Of a stretch of DNA of 64,000 bases, positions 24,226 to 34,556 are shown piece after piece. The stretch's first letter is position 1. Every line of letters starts with the position of its first letter. This stretch comes from Myxococcales bacterium. GTDB lineage: Bacteria > Myxococcota_A > Polyangia > Haliangiales > Haliangiaceae. The stretch covers positions 1-64,000 of the forward strand of contig JAEUJY010000143.1 of NCBI GenBank assembly GCA_016794525.1, written 5' to 3'. The translations under genes and the position numbers were made by a program. The notes beneath the pieces were generated by a model. It saw only the letters and a list, made by a program, of their open reading frames with translations. It was not told the DNA's origin and did not search any database.

Positions 24226-24543
24226 CTACTCGTTGGTGACGATCTCGATGGCCAGCGTCGGCCGGCTGTCGAGGTGGATGAGCTGCTTGCCGACGTGGAG
24301 CGTGACGCGGCCGGGGAACGCCGGGTCGTCCTTCACGTGCGAGACCGGCGCGACGTCGAGCGTGGCGCGGGTGACCCCAGCGGCGTCGACCAGCGCGCCC
24401 ATGAAGCGCTGCTGGCGCCCCTCGATCGAGATCTTCAGGCGGGACCCATCGGCCGCCTCGGCGGCGAAGCGGGCGTCGGAGCCGGAGACCTCGACCCCGG
24501 CCGCACCGAGGGTCTTGGCGATGAGCTTGATCGTAGTGTCCAT
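24226..24543 (-). CDS. small protein of unknown function
   Basis: A 105-residue protein from the ATG at 24543 (MDTTIKLIAKTLGAAGVEVS). It has an alpha helix, then beta strands (RLKISIEGRQQRFMGALVDAAG), ending in LAIEIVTNE. No signal peptide, no cysteines and no recognised domain. Upstream ATG codons give low-complexity N-termini and are unlikely starts. It stands alone on the minus strand between the EF-G-like gene and the AraC regulator. Confidence 0.55.
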   Translation of the reverse strand: MDTTIKLIAKTLGAAGVEVSGSDARFAAEAADGSRLKISIEGRQQRFMGALVDAAGVTRATLDVAPVSHVKDDPAFPGRVTLHVGKQLIHLDSRPTLAIEIVTNE

Positions 24544-24697
24544 GGCCGGGACGAAATGCATGGGTCGCGCCACGGCGAGGTGTGGAGTGGTGCGCGACGC
24601 GGCACGCGCAGGTCCGCAGATCGTGCGCGTCGTCCGCATCACCGCGCAGCCTCCGCGGTGTTCGCGGGCCGCGTGTCGGGATGACAACGCGCGCCGA

Positions 24698-25690
24698 TCA
24701 GCGGCGGCGGTGGGCGGCCGGCGTGGTCCCGGTCCAGCGTCGGAACGCCCGCGTGAAGTTGGCCAGCTCGGTGTAGCCCAGCCGCGCCGCGACCTCGCCG
24801 ACCGACAGCGCGCGGTCGTCGAGCAGAAGCAGCGCCCGCTGCCGGCGGACGTCGTCGACGATGGCCGAGAACGTCGTGCCGCGGTCGGCCAGCTTGCGCT
24901 TGAGCGTGCGGGTCGACATGCGCAGCTCCTTGGCGATCGCCGGCAGGCCGGGCCCGCGCTCGAGGCGCGCGATGACCGCGGCCCGCACCCGCGCCGGCAG
25001 GCCCGCGTCGACGATCGCCGCCAGCTCGCGCTCGCACTGGCCGCGGGCCAGCTCGAGCGCCACCGGGTCGGCGCTGGTGATCGGCAGGTCGAGGATGGCG
25101 CGGGCGAAGCGCAGCCGATGGGCCGGCCGATCGAAGCGCAGCATGCCGGCGGCGAACGGCACCTGCGCGACGAAGCTCGGCGCCGCGAACCCGCACTCGG
25201 CGGTGCCGACCAGCGGCTTGCCGGTGAGCGCGCGCCCCAGCTGCCACAGCCCGGCGGCCAGCGACAGCACCGCGAACTCGCGCAGCGCGCCCAGCGGCAC
25301 GCGCTCCTCGATCACCAGCGCGGCGTCGGCGCCGGCCTCCTCGAGCACCAGCCCGACCGCGGTGGTGCGGGTCGCGGCGTAGCGCACCGCGAGGTCGATC
25401 GCGGCGCGCACGGTGGGCGCGGTCATCGCCGCGAACCCGAGGTAGCCGTGGGACGACAGCCGCATCTGCCAGCCGGCGTACAGCGCCAGCGCCGGCTCGC
25501 GGGTCAGGCGGTGGGCGCGGGCCACGACCTCGGCGCACACCTCGATCGGCACCCGCGTGGTGGGCGCGTCGAGCGCGGCGGCGGTGAGCGGCAGGCCGCG
25601 GGTCAGCGCGGCGGCGGGGACCTGCCAGCGGGCGCACAGCGCGATCACGTCGCGCACGTACGCGCCTGGGATGTCGGCCGGCGAGGTCAT
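24698..25690 (-). CDS. AraC-family transcriptional regulator
   Basis: A 330-residue regulator. The N-terminal half has the layout of the arabinose-binding-like domain (PF12625) found in OruR-type regulators (HGYLGFAAMTAPTVRAAI). The C-terminal AraC helix-turn-helix covers about residues 230-328: LPAIAKELRMSTRTLKRKLADRG as the first HTH, and VGEVAARLGYTELANFTRAFRRWTGTTP as the second. It is divergent from a metal-dependent hydrolase gene, with 77 bp between the starts, so it probably controls that gene. The ATG at 25690 is chosen as the start of conserved sequence. Confidence 0.9.
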   Translation of the reverse strand: MTSPADIPGAYVRDVIALCARWQVPAAALTRGLPLTAAALDAPTTRVPIEVCAEVVARAHRLTREPALALYAGWQMRLSSHGYLGFAAMTAPTVRAAIDLAVRYAATRTTAVGLVLEEAGADAALVIEERVPLGALREFAVLSLAAGLWQLGRALTGKPLVGTAECGFAAPSFVAQVPFAAGMLRFDRPAHRLRFARAILDLPITSADPVALELARGQCERELAAIVDAGLPARVRAAVIARLERGPGLPAIAKELRMSTRTLKRKLADRGTTFSAIVDDVRRQRALLLLDDRALSVGEVAARLGYTELANFTRAFRRWTGTTPAAHRRR

Positions 25691-25767
25691 CGAGCTTGGC
25701 CCCGAATGATAACTGGTCGGCACGCCCGGACCTACGGCGATCGACCGCGCTCGGTCACGCTGCGAGC

Positions 25768-26598
25768 ATGATCCCACGCCGCGACGTCGACTTCGGTCTC
25801 GATCCCGCCGCCGTCCCGCGCGACTGGGCCGCCGGCTGTCCGTACGCCACGACGATGCTGGCCGGGCTGTCGCTGCTGTTCCCCGAAGGCGAGCGGTTCT
25901 TCGTCGACTCGGTCAAGCAGCTGCGCCACGAGGTCGACGACCCGGCGCTGCGCGAGGCGATCGCCGGCTTCATCGGCCAGGAGGCCATGCACGGCCGCGA
26001 GCACCGCGTGCTCAACGACATCAGCGCCGCCCACGGCCACGCCGAGGCCGCGATGGTCGAGCGCCGCCTGCGCGGGCTGCTCGACCTGGCGCGGCGGGTG
26101 TTGCCGAAGCGCTCGCAGCTGGCGGTGACCTGCGCGCTCGAACACTTCACCGCGATCCTCGCCGAGAACCTGCTGGGCGATCCGCGGCAGCAGGCCGACC
26201 TCGATCCGTCGGTGCGCGCGCTGTGGATGTGGCACGCGCTCGAGGAGAGCGAGCACAAGGCGGTGGCGTTCGACGTCTACCGCGCCGCCGGCGGCGGCTA
26301 CTGGCGGCGCGCCACGACGATGCTCTACACGACGGCGATCTTCTTCGCGGTGCTGGGGCTGGTGCAGGCGCGGATGATGGTGACCCGCCGCGTGCTGTGG
26401 AAGCCGTGGACCTGGACCCGCGGCGTCCGCACGATGTGGCTGTACCCGGCGTACTTCACGCGGATGGTGCCGGCGTACCTCGACTACTTCCGGCCGCGCT
26501 TCCACCCCAACGATCGCGACACCGACGCGCTCCTGGCGCGCTGGCGCGACGCGCTGTTCGGCGCCGACGGCGCGCTGGTCGATCGCGCGGCCGCGTGA
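25768..26598 (+). CDS. predicted metal-dependent hydrolase (PF10118 family)
   Basis: A 276-residue protein whose metal-ligand segments match the family: PEGERFFVDSVKQ, FIGQEAMHGREH, ALEHFTAI and HALEESEHKAVAFDVY. The pattern resembles a diiron helical bundle. A hydrophobic segment near 195-215 (LYTTAIFFAVLGLVQAR) suggests membrane attachment. The molecular substrate is not established for this family. It is divergent from the AraC-type regulator, and such pairs are often co-regulated. Confidence 0.85.
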   Translation: MIPRRDVDFGLDPAAVPRDWAAGCPYATTMLAGLSLLFPEGERFFVDSVKQLRHEVDDPALREAIAGFIGQEAMHGREHRVLNDISAAHGHAEAAMVERRLRGLLDLARRVLPKRSQLAVTCALEHFTAILAENLLGDPRQQADLDPSVRALWMWHALEESEHKAVAFDVYRAAGGGYWRRATTMLYTTAIFFAVLGLVQARMMVTRRVLWKPWTWTRGVRTMWLYPAYFTRMVPAYLDYFRPRFHPNDRDTDALLARWRDALFGADGALVDRAAA

Positions 26599-26650
26599 TT
26601 TGCCGGCCTGTGCCAGGCCGCGGCGCCCCGCGTCGCGCGTAGATCCGACC

Positions 26651-26890
26651 ATGCCCTACCTCCTGCGCGCGTTCGCCTCCTCCTGCTTGTTCGTCGCCGC
26701 CGCGTGCGGCGGCAAGGTCGCGGCGCCGGCCACGACCGGCCAAGCCGCCGATCCCGTGTCGGTGGTCGACGCCGGCGCCAGCCCGTGCGGCGCCTGCCCC
26801 GACGGCCAGGTCTGCGATCCGTGCCCCGGCGACCCGACCTGCCCCGAATGCGCGGTGTGCGGCGCCCCGGTGTGCGTCCCGGCGCCGTAG
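26651..26890 (+). CDS. small Cys-rich lipoprotein
   Basis: A 79-residue protein from the ATG at 26651. The signal peptide ends in VAAACGGK with a lipobox Cys. A cluster of ten cysteines follows (CGACPDGQVCDPCPGDPTCP and further pairs), similar to the Cys-rich domains of other Myxococcota surface proteins. It is convergent with the next minus-strand lipoprotein, with 1 bp between the stop codons. Confidence 0.65.
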   Translation: MPYLLRAFASSCLFVAAACGGKVAAPATTGQAADPVSVVDAGASPCGACPDGQVCDPCPGDPTCPECAVCGAPVCVPAP

Positions 26891-26891
26891 G

Positions 26892-27284
26892 TCACTGCAG
26901 GCGCTGCAGCCGCTCGTCGGTGTCGTCGACCGCGAGGTCGTCGCCGCGCAGCGTGACGCCGACCGACTCGCTGCCGCAGGTGCACGGCCCGGCCGGCTCG
27001 AAGCTGGAGGCCGCGCGCGGGCGGTGCGCGATCGCCGGCACGGTGATCCGGTAGTGGCCGCCGCCGACGCGCGCCCAGCGGTTGTGCTGGCGGGCGCAGG
27101 CGGCGATGACGTCGGCGGCGTCCTGGCACGACGCCTCGACGGCGTTGATCGGGAGATCGACCCGGCCGTCGGCCTTGAACTCGATCTGCTTGCCGCGGTC
27201 GTTGGCCCAGCGGCCGACGATCGGATCGGTCGCGCCGCCGCCGCACGCCGCGATCGCGAGCACCAGCGCCGCCGCCGCGCGCAT
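26892..27284 (-). CDS. small lipoprotein
   Basis: A 130-residue lipoprotein (lipobox AIAACGGG). The mature part, ATDPIVGRWANDRGKQIEFK followed by a Cys-containing central region and a CTCGSE motif, resembles small lipocalin-like domains that begin with 'I.G.W......I.F...G'. Function unknown. It is downstream of the KAS III gene on the same strand, but the double-hairpin repeat lies between them and probably separates the transcripts. Confidence 0.6.
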   Translation of the reverse strand: MRAAAALVLAIAACGGGATDPIVGRWANDRGKQIEFKADGRVDLPINAVEASCQDAADVIAACARQHNRWARVGGGHYRITVPAIAHRPRAASSFEPAGPCTCGSESVGVTLRGDDLAVDDTDERLQRLQ

Positions 27285-27290
27285 CGTCTC

Positions 27291-27350
27291 GGGAGGGGGA
27301 CCCGACCGGGGCGTGCCCCCGGTCGGGGGAGGGTTTGGCGACAAACCCGC
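27291..27350 (-). repeat. compound double-hairpin repeat, copy A
   Basis: Two adjacent inverted repeats. The first is an 11-bp stem CCCGACCGGGG with a 5-base loop (27301-27327); the second is GGGTTT-N6-AAACCC (27331-27348). It lies 5 bp beyond the stop codon of the KAS III gene. Copies B and C have the same two hairpins in the same order relative to the gene 3' end. Confidence 0.85.
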
Positions 27351-27355
27351 CATGA

Positions 27356-28483
27356 TCACGTGCGCCGGAGCAGCAGGCTGCCCAGCGAGTAGCCGGCGCC
27401 GAACGACGCCATCAGGCCGTAGCTGCCGGCCGGCAGATCGTCGTGGTACTTCGAGAACGCGATCACCGAGCCGGCCGACGCGGTGTTGGCCAGGTCCGAC
27501 AGGATCAGCGGCGCCTCGAGCGACGACGGCTCGCGGCCGAGCAGCCGCTGGGCGATCAGCGAGTTCATGTTCTCGTTGGCCTGGTGCAGCCAGAACCGCG
27601 CGATCTGCGCCGCGCCGATGCCCTCGGCGGCGAGGTGCTCGCCGATGAACTTGGCCGCCAGCGGCACGACGTCTTTGAAGACGCGCCGGCCCTGCTGGTA
27701 GAACAGCTTGTCGTCGGCGAACTGCCGCGTCGGATCGCAGCGGTTGAGGTAGCCGCCGTTGTTGCGGATGTTCGACGAGAACTTGCCCATCGACCGGGTC
27801 GACAGGATCTCGTAGCTGCCGGGGCGGGCGCGATCGAGCGGCTCGACGACCACCGCCACCGACGCGTCGCCGAAGATGAAGTGGCTGTCGCGATCGCGCC
27901 AGTTGATGAAGCCGCTGGTGAGCTCGGGGGTCACCGCCAGCGCGCACTTGGCCTTGCCCAGCTGCACCGCCTCGCTGCACATCGTGATCGCCATCGTCGC
28001 CGACGAGCAGCCCAGCGCGATGTCGACGCCGAAGCCGGCGCCGCCGACCGCGTCGAGCACCTCGATCGCGATCGACGGGTACAGCCGCTGGAGGTTGGCC
28101 GCGCCGAGCACGACCATGTCGACCTCCTTGCCCTCGCGCTGGGCCTCGGCGAGCGCGCGCCGGGCGGCGTTGACCGCGAACTCGGCCTGGTACGACAGCT
28201 CGTCGTCCTTGCGATCGGGGATGTTGGGGATCATCCGATCGGGGTCGAGGATGCCGGTCTTGTCGACGACGTACCGCTGCGTGATGCCGGACGCCTTCTC
28301 GATGAACTCCGGGGTCGACTCGCGCAGCGCGGTGAACGTGCCGGCGGCGATCTCGGCGGCGTGGGCCTCGTTCTCCCGCCGCACCCAGATGTTGAACGCG
28401 TCGCACAGCTCCGCGTTGCCGAGCAGGGTCGGCGGATGCCACACGCCCGAGCCGGTGATCGCGGTCCCCGTCGTCTTGTGCAT
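27356..28483 (-). CDS. 3-oxoacyl-ACP synthase III-like enzyme (KAS III)
   Basis: A 375-residue thiolase-fold enzyme. The catalytic triad is complete: Cys in ALGCSSAT, His in WLHQAN and Asn in LANTASAGS. The start (GTAITGSGVWHPP) fits FabH-like proteins. It would condense an acyl-CoA with malonyl-ACP in fatty-acid or specialised lipid synthesis. It is longer than FabH (about 320), with extra residues after the N-terminal strand, as in the Myxococcota/alkylquinolone-type KAS III subgroup. A stand-alone gene with TATCGT 7 bp before the ATG. Confidence 0.9.
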   Translation of the reverse strand: MHKTTGTAITGSGVWHPPTLLGNAELCDAFNIWVRRENEAHAAEIAAGTFTALRESTPEFIEKASGITQRYVVDKTGILDPDRMIPNIPDRKDDELSYQAEFAVNAARRALAEAQREGKEVDMVVLGAANLQRLYPSIAIEVLDAVGGAGFGVDIALGCSSATMAITMCSEAVQLGKAKCALAVTPELTSGFINWRDRDSHFIFGDASVAVVVEPLDRARPGSYEILSTRSMGKFSSNIRNNGGYLNRCDPTRQFADDKLFYQQGRRVFKDVVPLAAKFIGEHLAAEGIGAAQIARFWLHQANENMNSLIAQRLLGREPSSLEAPLILSDLANTASAGSVIAFSKYHDDLPAGSYGLMASFGAGYSLGSLLLRRT

Positions 28484-28579
28484 GGCGCGCACGATACACA
28501 GCGGATCGCGAGCGTCAAACCGTCGGCGATGACATCGACGGTCGGGGCTGGTCCGACCGCGGTCAGACCGCGTGGCGCG

Positions 28580-29244
28580 CTACGCGCGGGTCAGCTCGGC
28601 GAGCGCGCCGCGCAACAACTGTGAGCCGGGATCCGCAGCGATCGCCATCTTGATGTTGAGGATCGCGGTGGCGCGGTCGCCGGTGCGCAGCGCGCCTTCG
28701 GCGCGGCGGTACAGCGCCAGCGCGCGCGGGTTCATCGCGCGGGCTGGGTCGACCTCGTGCGCGCCGCCGGCAGGTGGCGGGGTGGTCGGCGCGGCCCGGC
28801 GCGCGGGCGGGGTCGCCGCGGCCGGTGGTGGCGTGGCCGCGGGCGGCGGCGTGGTCGGCGCGGGCCGACGAGCGGCGGTGGCGGGCGGCGGCGTGGTCGG
28901 CGCGGGCCGACGGGCGGCGGTGGCGGGCGACGACGTGGTCGCGGCCGGTGGCGCGGCGGCGCTGACGCGGCGGAGGTACGCCGCGGCGCCGTCGGCGGTG
29001 CGCAGGTCGGCGTAGGCGCCCGAGACCCGCGCGTAGATCCGCACGAGGCGATCGAGATCGGCCGCCGGCAGCGCGGCGCGGAACAGATCGGGGTGCCGGG
29101 TGCGCGCGATCGCGTGGTACGCGCCCTGGATCGCCTGGGGCGCGGCGGTCGGCGCCAGCTCGAGCCACTCGAAGTGCGAGCGGCCGTCGGCCCGCGGCTC
29201 GACCTCGTCGAGCCACGCCAGCACCTGCGCCGGGGTCCACGCCA

Positions 29245-29245
<1 letters not shown>
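28580..29245 (-). CDS. J-domain protein with Pro/Thr-rich linker
   Basis: A 221-residue protein. An N-terminal J domain (about residues 24-92) has an intact HPD motif in ARTRHPDLFR. A linker built from Pro-Ala-Thr repeats (PAPTTPPPATAARR type) follows, then a C-terminal TPR-like helix pair (ALALYRRAEGALRTGDRATA). It should stimulate the ATPase of the Hsp70 encoded just upstream, whose stop shares one base with this start (TGATG). There is no Gly/Phe or zinc-finger domain, so it is a class III J-protein. Confidence 0.85.
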
Positions 29246-30864
<1,619 letters not shown>

Positions 30865-30869
30865 GGAAA

Positions 30870-30875
30870 ATAGTA
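30870..30875 (-). promoter_or_regulatory. candidate -10 element (TACTAT) of the Hsp70-J operon
   Basis: TACTAT on the minus strand is separated from the ATG at 30864 by only TTTCC. A transcript from it would start at the A of the start codon. The stretch is AT-rich against a GC-rich background. No clear -35 hexamer is visible. Confidence 0.45.
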
Positions 30876-30944
30876 TCGGGCGATCGGCGCCGGCGCGCCA
30901 CTTCGCGCGTTGCGGGCGGGCCGACTCGGCCCCACAGTCCCGGC

Positions 30945-32036
30945 GTGCCCACTCCGCATGACTCGTACCGCTTCAAGAACGGCGTGACGATCCCGAACCG
31001 CGTCGCGCTGGCGCCGCTGACCAACCTGCAGAGCCACGCCGACGGCACGCTGTCCGACGTCGAGCTCGCGTGGCTGGCCCGGCGCGCGGCCGGCGGGTTC
31101 GGGCTGATCTCGACCTGCGCCGCCTACGTGGCCAAGGACGGCCAGGGCTGGCCCGGGGAGCTCGGCGTCGACCGCGACGATCAGGTGCCGCGGCTGCGCG
31201 AGCTGGCCACCGCGCTGGCGGCCCACGGCGGGCTGCCGACGGTCCAGCTGTTCCACGGCGGCACGCGCGCGCCGTCGAGCCTGACCGGCCAGCAGCCGTG
31301 GAGCGCCAGCGCCTACCACGAGGACGGCCCCGAGTTCGAGCCGCCGCGGGCGGCCACCGAGGACGATCTGGCCCGCACGATCGCCGCGTTCGCCGACGCG
31401 GCGGCCCGCTGCGAGCGCGCCGGCTTCGGCGGAGTCGAGCTGCACGGCGCCCACGGCTACCTGCTGTCGCAGTTCCTGTCGTCGGCGATGAACCAGCGCA
31501 CCGACGGCTGGGGCGGCGATCTCGCCGGCCGCGCGCGGCTGATCCGCACGGTCATGCGCGCGGTCCGCGCCAAGGTGGCGCCGGGGTTCGTCGTCGGCGT
31601 GCGGCTGTCGCCCGAGGACTTCGGCCAGGCCCGCGGCCTCGATCTCGACGAGACCATCGCGGTCGCGCGCTGGCTGTGCGAGGACGGCGCCGACTTCATC
31701 CACCTGTCGTTGTGGCGCAGCGAGCGGATGACCGCCAAGCGCCCCGACCAGCACCCGATCCCGCTGTTCCGCGCGGCGATCCCGGCCGACGTCGCGATCG
31801 TCGTCGCCGGTGCGATCTGGACGGTGGCCGAGGCCCAGGCGGCGCTCGATCGCGGCGCCGATCTGGTCGCGCTCGGCCGCGCCGCGATCGTCAACCCCGA
31901 CTGGCCGCGCGCGTCGGCGGCGCCGGGCTGGGAGCCGCGGCGCCCGCCGCTGACGATCGCCGAGCTCGAGGCGCGCGCGGTGTCGCCGCACTTCGGCGGC
32001 TACCTGCGCCGGTGGAAGGGCTTCGTCGCGGATTGA
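30945..32036 (+). CDS. NADH:flavin oxidoreductase (Old Yellow Enzyme family)
   Basis: A 363-residue FMN-dependent enone reductase-like TIM barrel. The N-terminal segment NGVTIPNRVALAPLTN binds FMN, and the substrate pair His-x-x-His/Asn region reads FGGVELHGAHGYLLSQFLS, the family signature. Later come AMNQRTDGWGG and a phosphate-binding LVALGRAAIVNPDW. The predicted GTG start (30945) begins with PTPHDSYRFKN, the usual N-terminus of this class. It is a single-domain enzyme with no Fe-S domain, closer to YqjM-type than to dienoyl reductase. Role: NAD(P)H-driven reduction of activated alkenes. Confidence 0.9.
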   Translation: MPTPHDSYRFKNGVTIPNRVALAPLTNLQSHADGTLSDVELAWLARRAAGGFGLISTCAAYVAKDGQGWPGELGVDRDDQVPRLRELATALAAHGGLPTVQLFHGGTRAPSSLTGQQPWSASAYHEDGPEFEPPRAATEDDLARTIAAFADAAARCERAGFGGVELHGAHGYLLSQFLSSAMNQRTDGWGGDLAGRARLIRTVMRAVRAKVAPGFVVGVRLSPEDFGQARGLDLDETIAVARWLCEDGADFIHLSLWRSERMTAKRPDQHPIPLFRAAIPADVAIVVAGAIWTVAEAQAALDRGADLVALGRAAIVNPDWPRASAAPGWEPRRPPLTIAELEARAVSPHFGGYLRRWKGFVAD

Positions 32037-32078
32037 AGCGCCGCGGCGCCCCGCGGCCCCGTGTCATACTGCCCGGCG

Positions 32079-33095
32079 ATGCAAGGCGTGCCCCGGCTGG
32101 CCGCGCTCGCGGCGCTCGCGCTCGCCGCGTGCGCGCGCGGCCCCAGCGACGCCGAGCTCGCGCGGCTGCACGCCGAGGCGGTGGCCGCGAACGAGGCCGA
32201 GGTGGCCAGCCACGCCGATCAGGTCGCCGCCGAGCCCGGGCGGACGCTGACGATCACCGGGCAGCTCGACGGGCCGGGCGCCACGCTCGACTGGGCGGCG
32301 ATCGACGCCGCGGCCACCGCCCACGTACGCACGGTCAACCCGCAGAACCCGACCGAGCGCGATCGCGTCATCGACTTCCGCGGCATCCTGGTCCGCGACC
32401 TGCTCGATCGCTACCGCGCCGCGGCCGGCGTCACCGAGATCACGTTCGTCGCGATCGACGGGTTCCGCTCGACGGTGGACCTGGCCGGGCTGCGCAGCTT
32501 CCGGGTGTTGCTGGCGATCGCCGCCGACGGCGCGCCGATCTCGCGGGCGTCGGGCGGGCCGATCTTCCTGGTGTTCCCGCACAGCGAGTCGCCCGAGACG
32601 GTGGCGCTGTACCCCGACCGCTACTGGAGCTTCTACGTCACCGACGTGATCGTCGGCACCGAGCCGGCGCGCCTGGCGGTCGGCGAGCGCGGCTTCGACG
32701 CCGCGGCGCTGGCCGCGCTGCCGGCGACCACGCTCGACGGGCCGGTCGGGTGGAAGGTGCACTGGCCGTCGACGCCGGTGCACCTGCTGGGCGTCCGCGT
32801 GCTCGACGTGCTGCGCGCCGCCGGCGTGACCTTGCCGCCGGGCGGCCGGGTCATCGTGCGCGGCAAGGCGCCGATCCACCGCGACCCCGCCGATCCGCTG
32901 GTGCTGGCGATCGACGATCTGGATCGCTGCGGCTTCCTGCTCGCGACCCGCTGGGGCGCCGACGGTGCGCCGATCTCGGCGCGGCTGGGCGGGCCGATCG
33001 CGCTGGCGGTGCCGCCGGCCTGCGCCGCGACCTACGGCGATCGCTTCTGGATCCCGTACGTCGAGGCGCTCGAGGTGGTGGAGGGCGCGCCGTGA
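32079..33095 (+). CDS. lipoprotein with two molybdopterin-oxidoreductase-like (SUOX-fold) domains
   Basis: A 338-residue lipoprotein (lipobox ALAACARG). Two copies of the SUOX/Moco-binding-like pattern 'F.G..V.DLL......VTEITFVAIDGF', ending in 'GGPI.LVFP..', are visible at about residues 65-200 and 215-335. The conserved Cys that binds molybdenum in sulfite oxidases is not found in the expected place, so these domains may bind no cofactor. It is followed, with a 4-bp GTGA overlap, by an adenylate cyclase gene, suggesting that it senses a signal for the cyclase. Start from the ATG at 32079. Confidence 0.65.
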   Translation: MQGVPRLAALAALALAACARGPSDAELARLHAEAVAANEAEVASHADQVAAEPGRTLTITGQLDGPGATLDWAAIDAAATAHVRTVNPQNPTERDRVIDFRGILVRDLLDRYRAAAGVTEITFVAIDGFRSTVDLAGLRSFRVLLAIAADGAPISRASGGPIFLVFPHSESPETVALYPDRYWSFYVTDVIVGTEPARLAVGERGFDAAALAALPATTLDGPVGWKVHWPSTPVHLLGVRVLDVLRAAGVTLPPGGRVIVRGKAPIHRDPADPLVLAIDDLDRCGFLLATRWGADGAPISARLGGPIALAVPPACAATYGDRFWIPYVEALEVVEGAP

Positions 33096-34537
33096 AGCTG
33101 CGGATCGGCCTGACCGCGCGGCTCGCCACCGCGACCGCGCTGTTGATCGTCGCGATCGTCGCGGTGGTGGTGTGGCAGTGGACGACGTCCGAGCGGCGGC
33201 TGGTGCGCGATCAGAAGCGGGCCGAGGCCCGGGCCCTGGCGATGGCCATGGCCGACATGCTGATGAACGAGCTCGACGACGAGAACTGGAGCCAGGTCCG
33301 GGTCTCGACCGAGCTCTTGCTGACCAAGAACCCCGACGTGGTCTACGCGCTGGTGCACGACCACCGCCGCGACGATCGGGTGGTGGCCGGCGCGCCCCGC
33401 GATCTCGAGGGCGGGTTCATCCCCGACCTGGTGCCGCTGGCGGTGACCCGGGCCGCGATCGCCGCGACCAGCGTGCGCGCCGCCGAGACCTGGCTATTGC
33501 GCCCGGTGCTGGTCGGCGAGGCGCGCCGCGCCGGCCGCGGCGAGCGGATCGCCGAGGTCGCGACGCCGGTGACGATCGCGTCGGGCAAGACGATCGGCAC
33601 GCTGCGGGTCGGGGTGTCGCTGGCGGCGGCCGACCGCGCGGTCGCGGCGGCGGTCGAGAAGGCGCTGTTCATCGGCGCGCTGGCGCTGCTGTTCGGCGTG
33701 GCCGGCGCGATCGTGCTGGCGCGCCGGCTGGCGCGGCCGGTGCGGCACCTGGCGGCCGACGCCGCACAGATCGCCGCCGGCGACCTGACCCACCGCGCCC
33801 GGGTCGAGCGCGCCGACGAGATCGGCCAGCTGGCCGACGCCTTCAACGACATGGCCGGGGCGCTCGAGGGCTCGTTCGGCCGGCTGCGCAAGACGCTGAC
33901 GTCGTTCGAGCGGTTCGTGCCGCGCAAGTTCCTCGCCGTGGTCGCGCCCGAGGGCATCGAGAACATCCAGGTCGGCACCAGCGCGACCCGCACCGTCGCG
34001 GTGCTGTTCTCCGACATCCGCGGCTTCACCCGGCTGTCCGAGGGCATGCCGCCGGTGAAGCTGTACGCGATGCTCAACGACTACCTCGAGCGGATGGGCA
34101 AGGCGATCGACGAGGCCGGCGGCTTCGTCGACAAGTACATCGGCGACGCGATCATGGCGCTGTTCGACGACGAGCACACCGACCGGCTGCTCGACGCGAT
34201 CCTCGGCATGCGCCGCGAGTTGGCCGCGCTCAACGCCGAGCGCGCGGCGATCGGGCTGCCGCCGATCGCCAACGGCGTCGGCGCCCACGGCGGCGAGGTG
34301 GTGATGGGGACGATCGGCTTCGCGTCGAAGATCGAGTCGACGGTGATCGGCGACGCGGTCAACGTCGCGTCGCGGGTCGAGGGCCTGACCAAGGACCACG
34401 GCGTCGCGGTGCTGGTCACCGACGCGGTGGTCGCGCGGCTGCGCGAGCCCGGCAAGTACCGCCTGCGCAAGATCGCCTCGAGCGTCGCGCTGCGCGGGCG
34501 GGTCGATCCGGTCGACCTGTACACCGTCGACGAGTGA
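33092..34537 (+). CDS. membrane-bound class III adenylate/guanylate cyclase
   Basis: A 481-residue sensor enzyme. There is an N-terminal transmembrane helix (residues 10-30), a periplasmic domain of about 160 residues, a second transmembrane helix (ALALLFGVAGAIVLA), a HAMP domain, and the class III cyclase domain at about 300-480. The metal-binding Asp residues lie in AVLFSDIRGFTRLSE and YIGDAIMALFDDE. The substrate and transition-state region GTIGFASKIESTVIGDAVNVASRVE is intact. It should make cAMP or cGMP in response to a periplasmic signal. It overlaps the SUOX-like lipoprotein gene, so the two form an operon. Confidence 0.9.
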   Translation: MKLRIGLTARLATATALLIVAIVAVVVWQWTTSERRLVRDQKRAEARALAMAMADMLMNELDDENWSQVRVSTELLLTKNPDVVYALVHDHRRDDRVVAGAPRDLEGGFIPDLVPLAVTRAAIAATSVRAAETWLLRPVLVGEARRAGRGERIAEVATPVTIASGKTIGTLRVGVSLAAADRAVAAAVEKALFIGALALLFGVAGAIVLARRLARPVRHLAADAAQIAAGDLTHRARVERADEIGQLADAFNDMAGALEGSFGRLRKTLTSFERFVPRKFLAVVAPEGIENIQVGTSATRTVAVLFSDIRGFTRLSEGMPPVKLYAMLNDYLERMGKAIDEAGGFVDKYIGDAIMALFDDEHTDRLLDAILGMRRELAALNAERAAIGLPPIANGVGAHGGEVVMGTIGFASKIESTVIGDAVNVASRVEGLTKDHGVAVLVTDAVVARLREPGKYRLRKIASSVALRGRVDPVDLYTVDE

Positions 34538-34556
34538 CGCCCGCCGAGGTGTGCCG

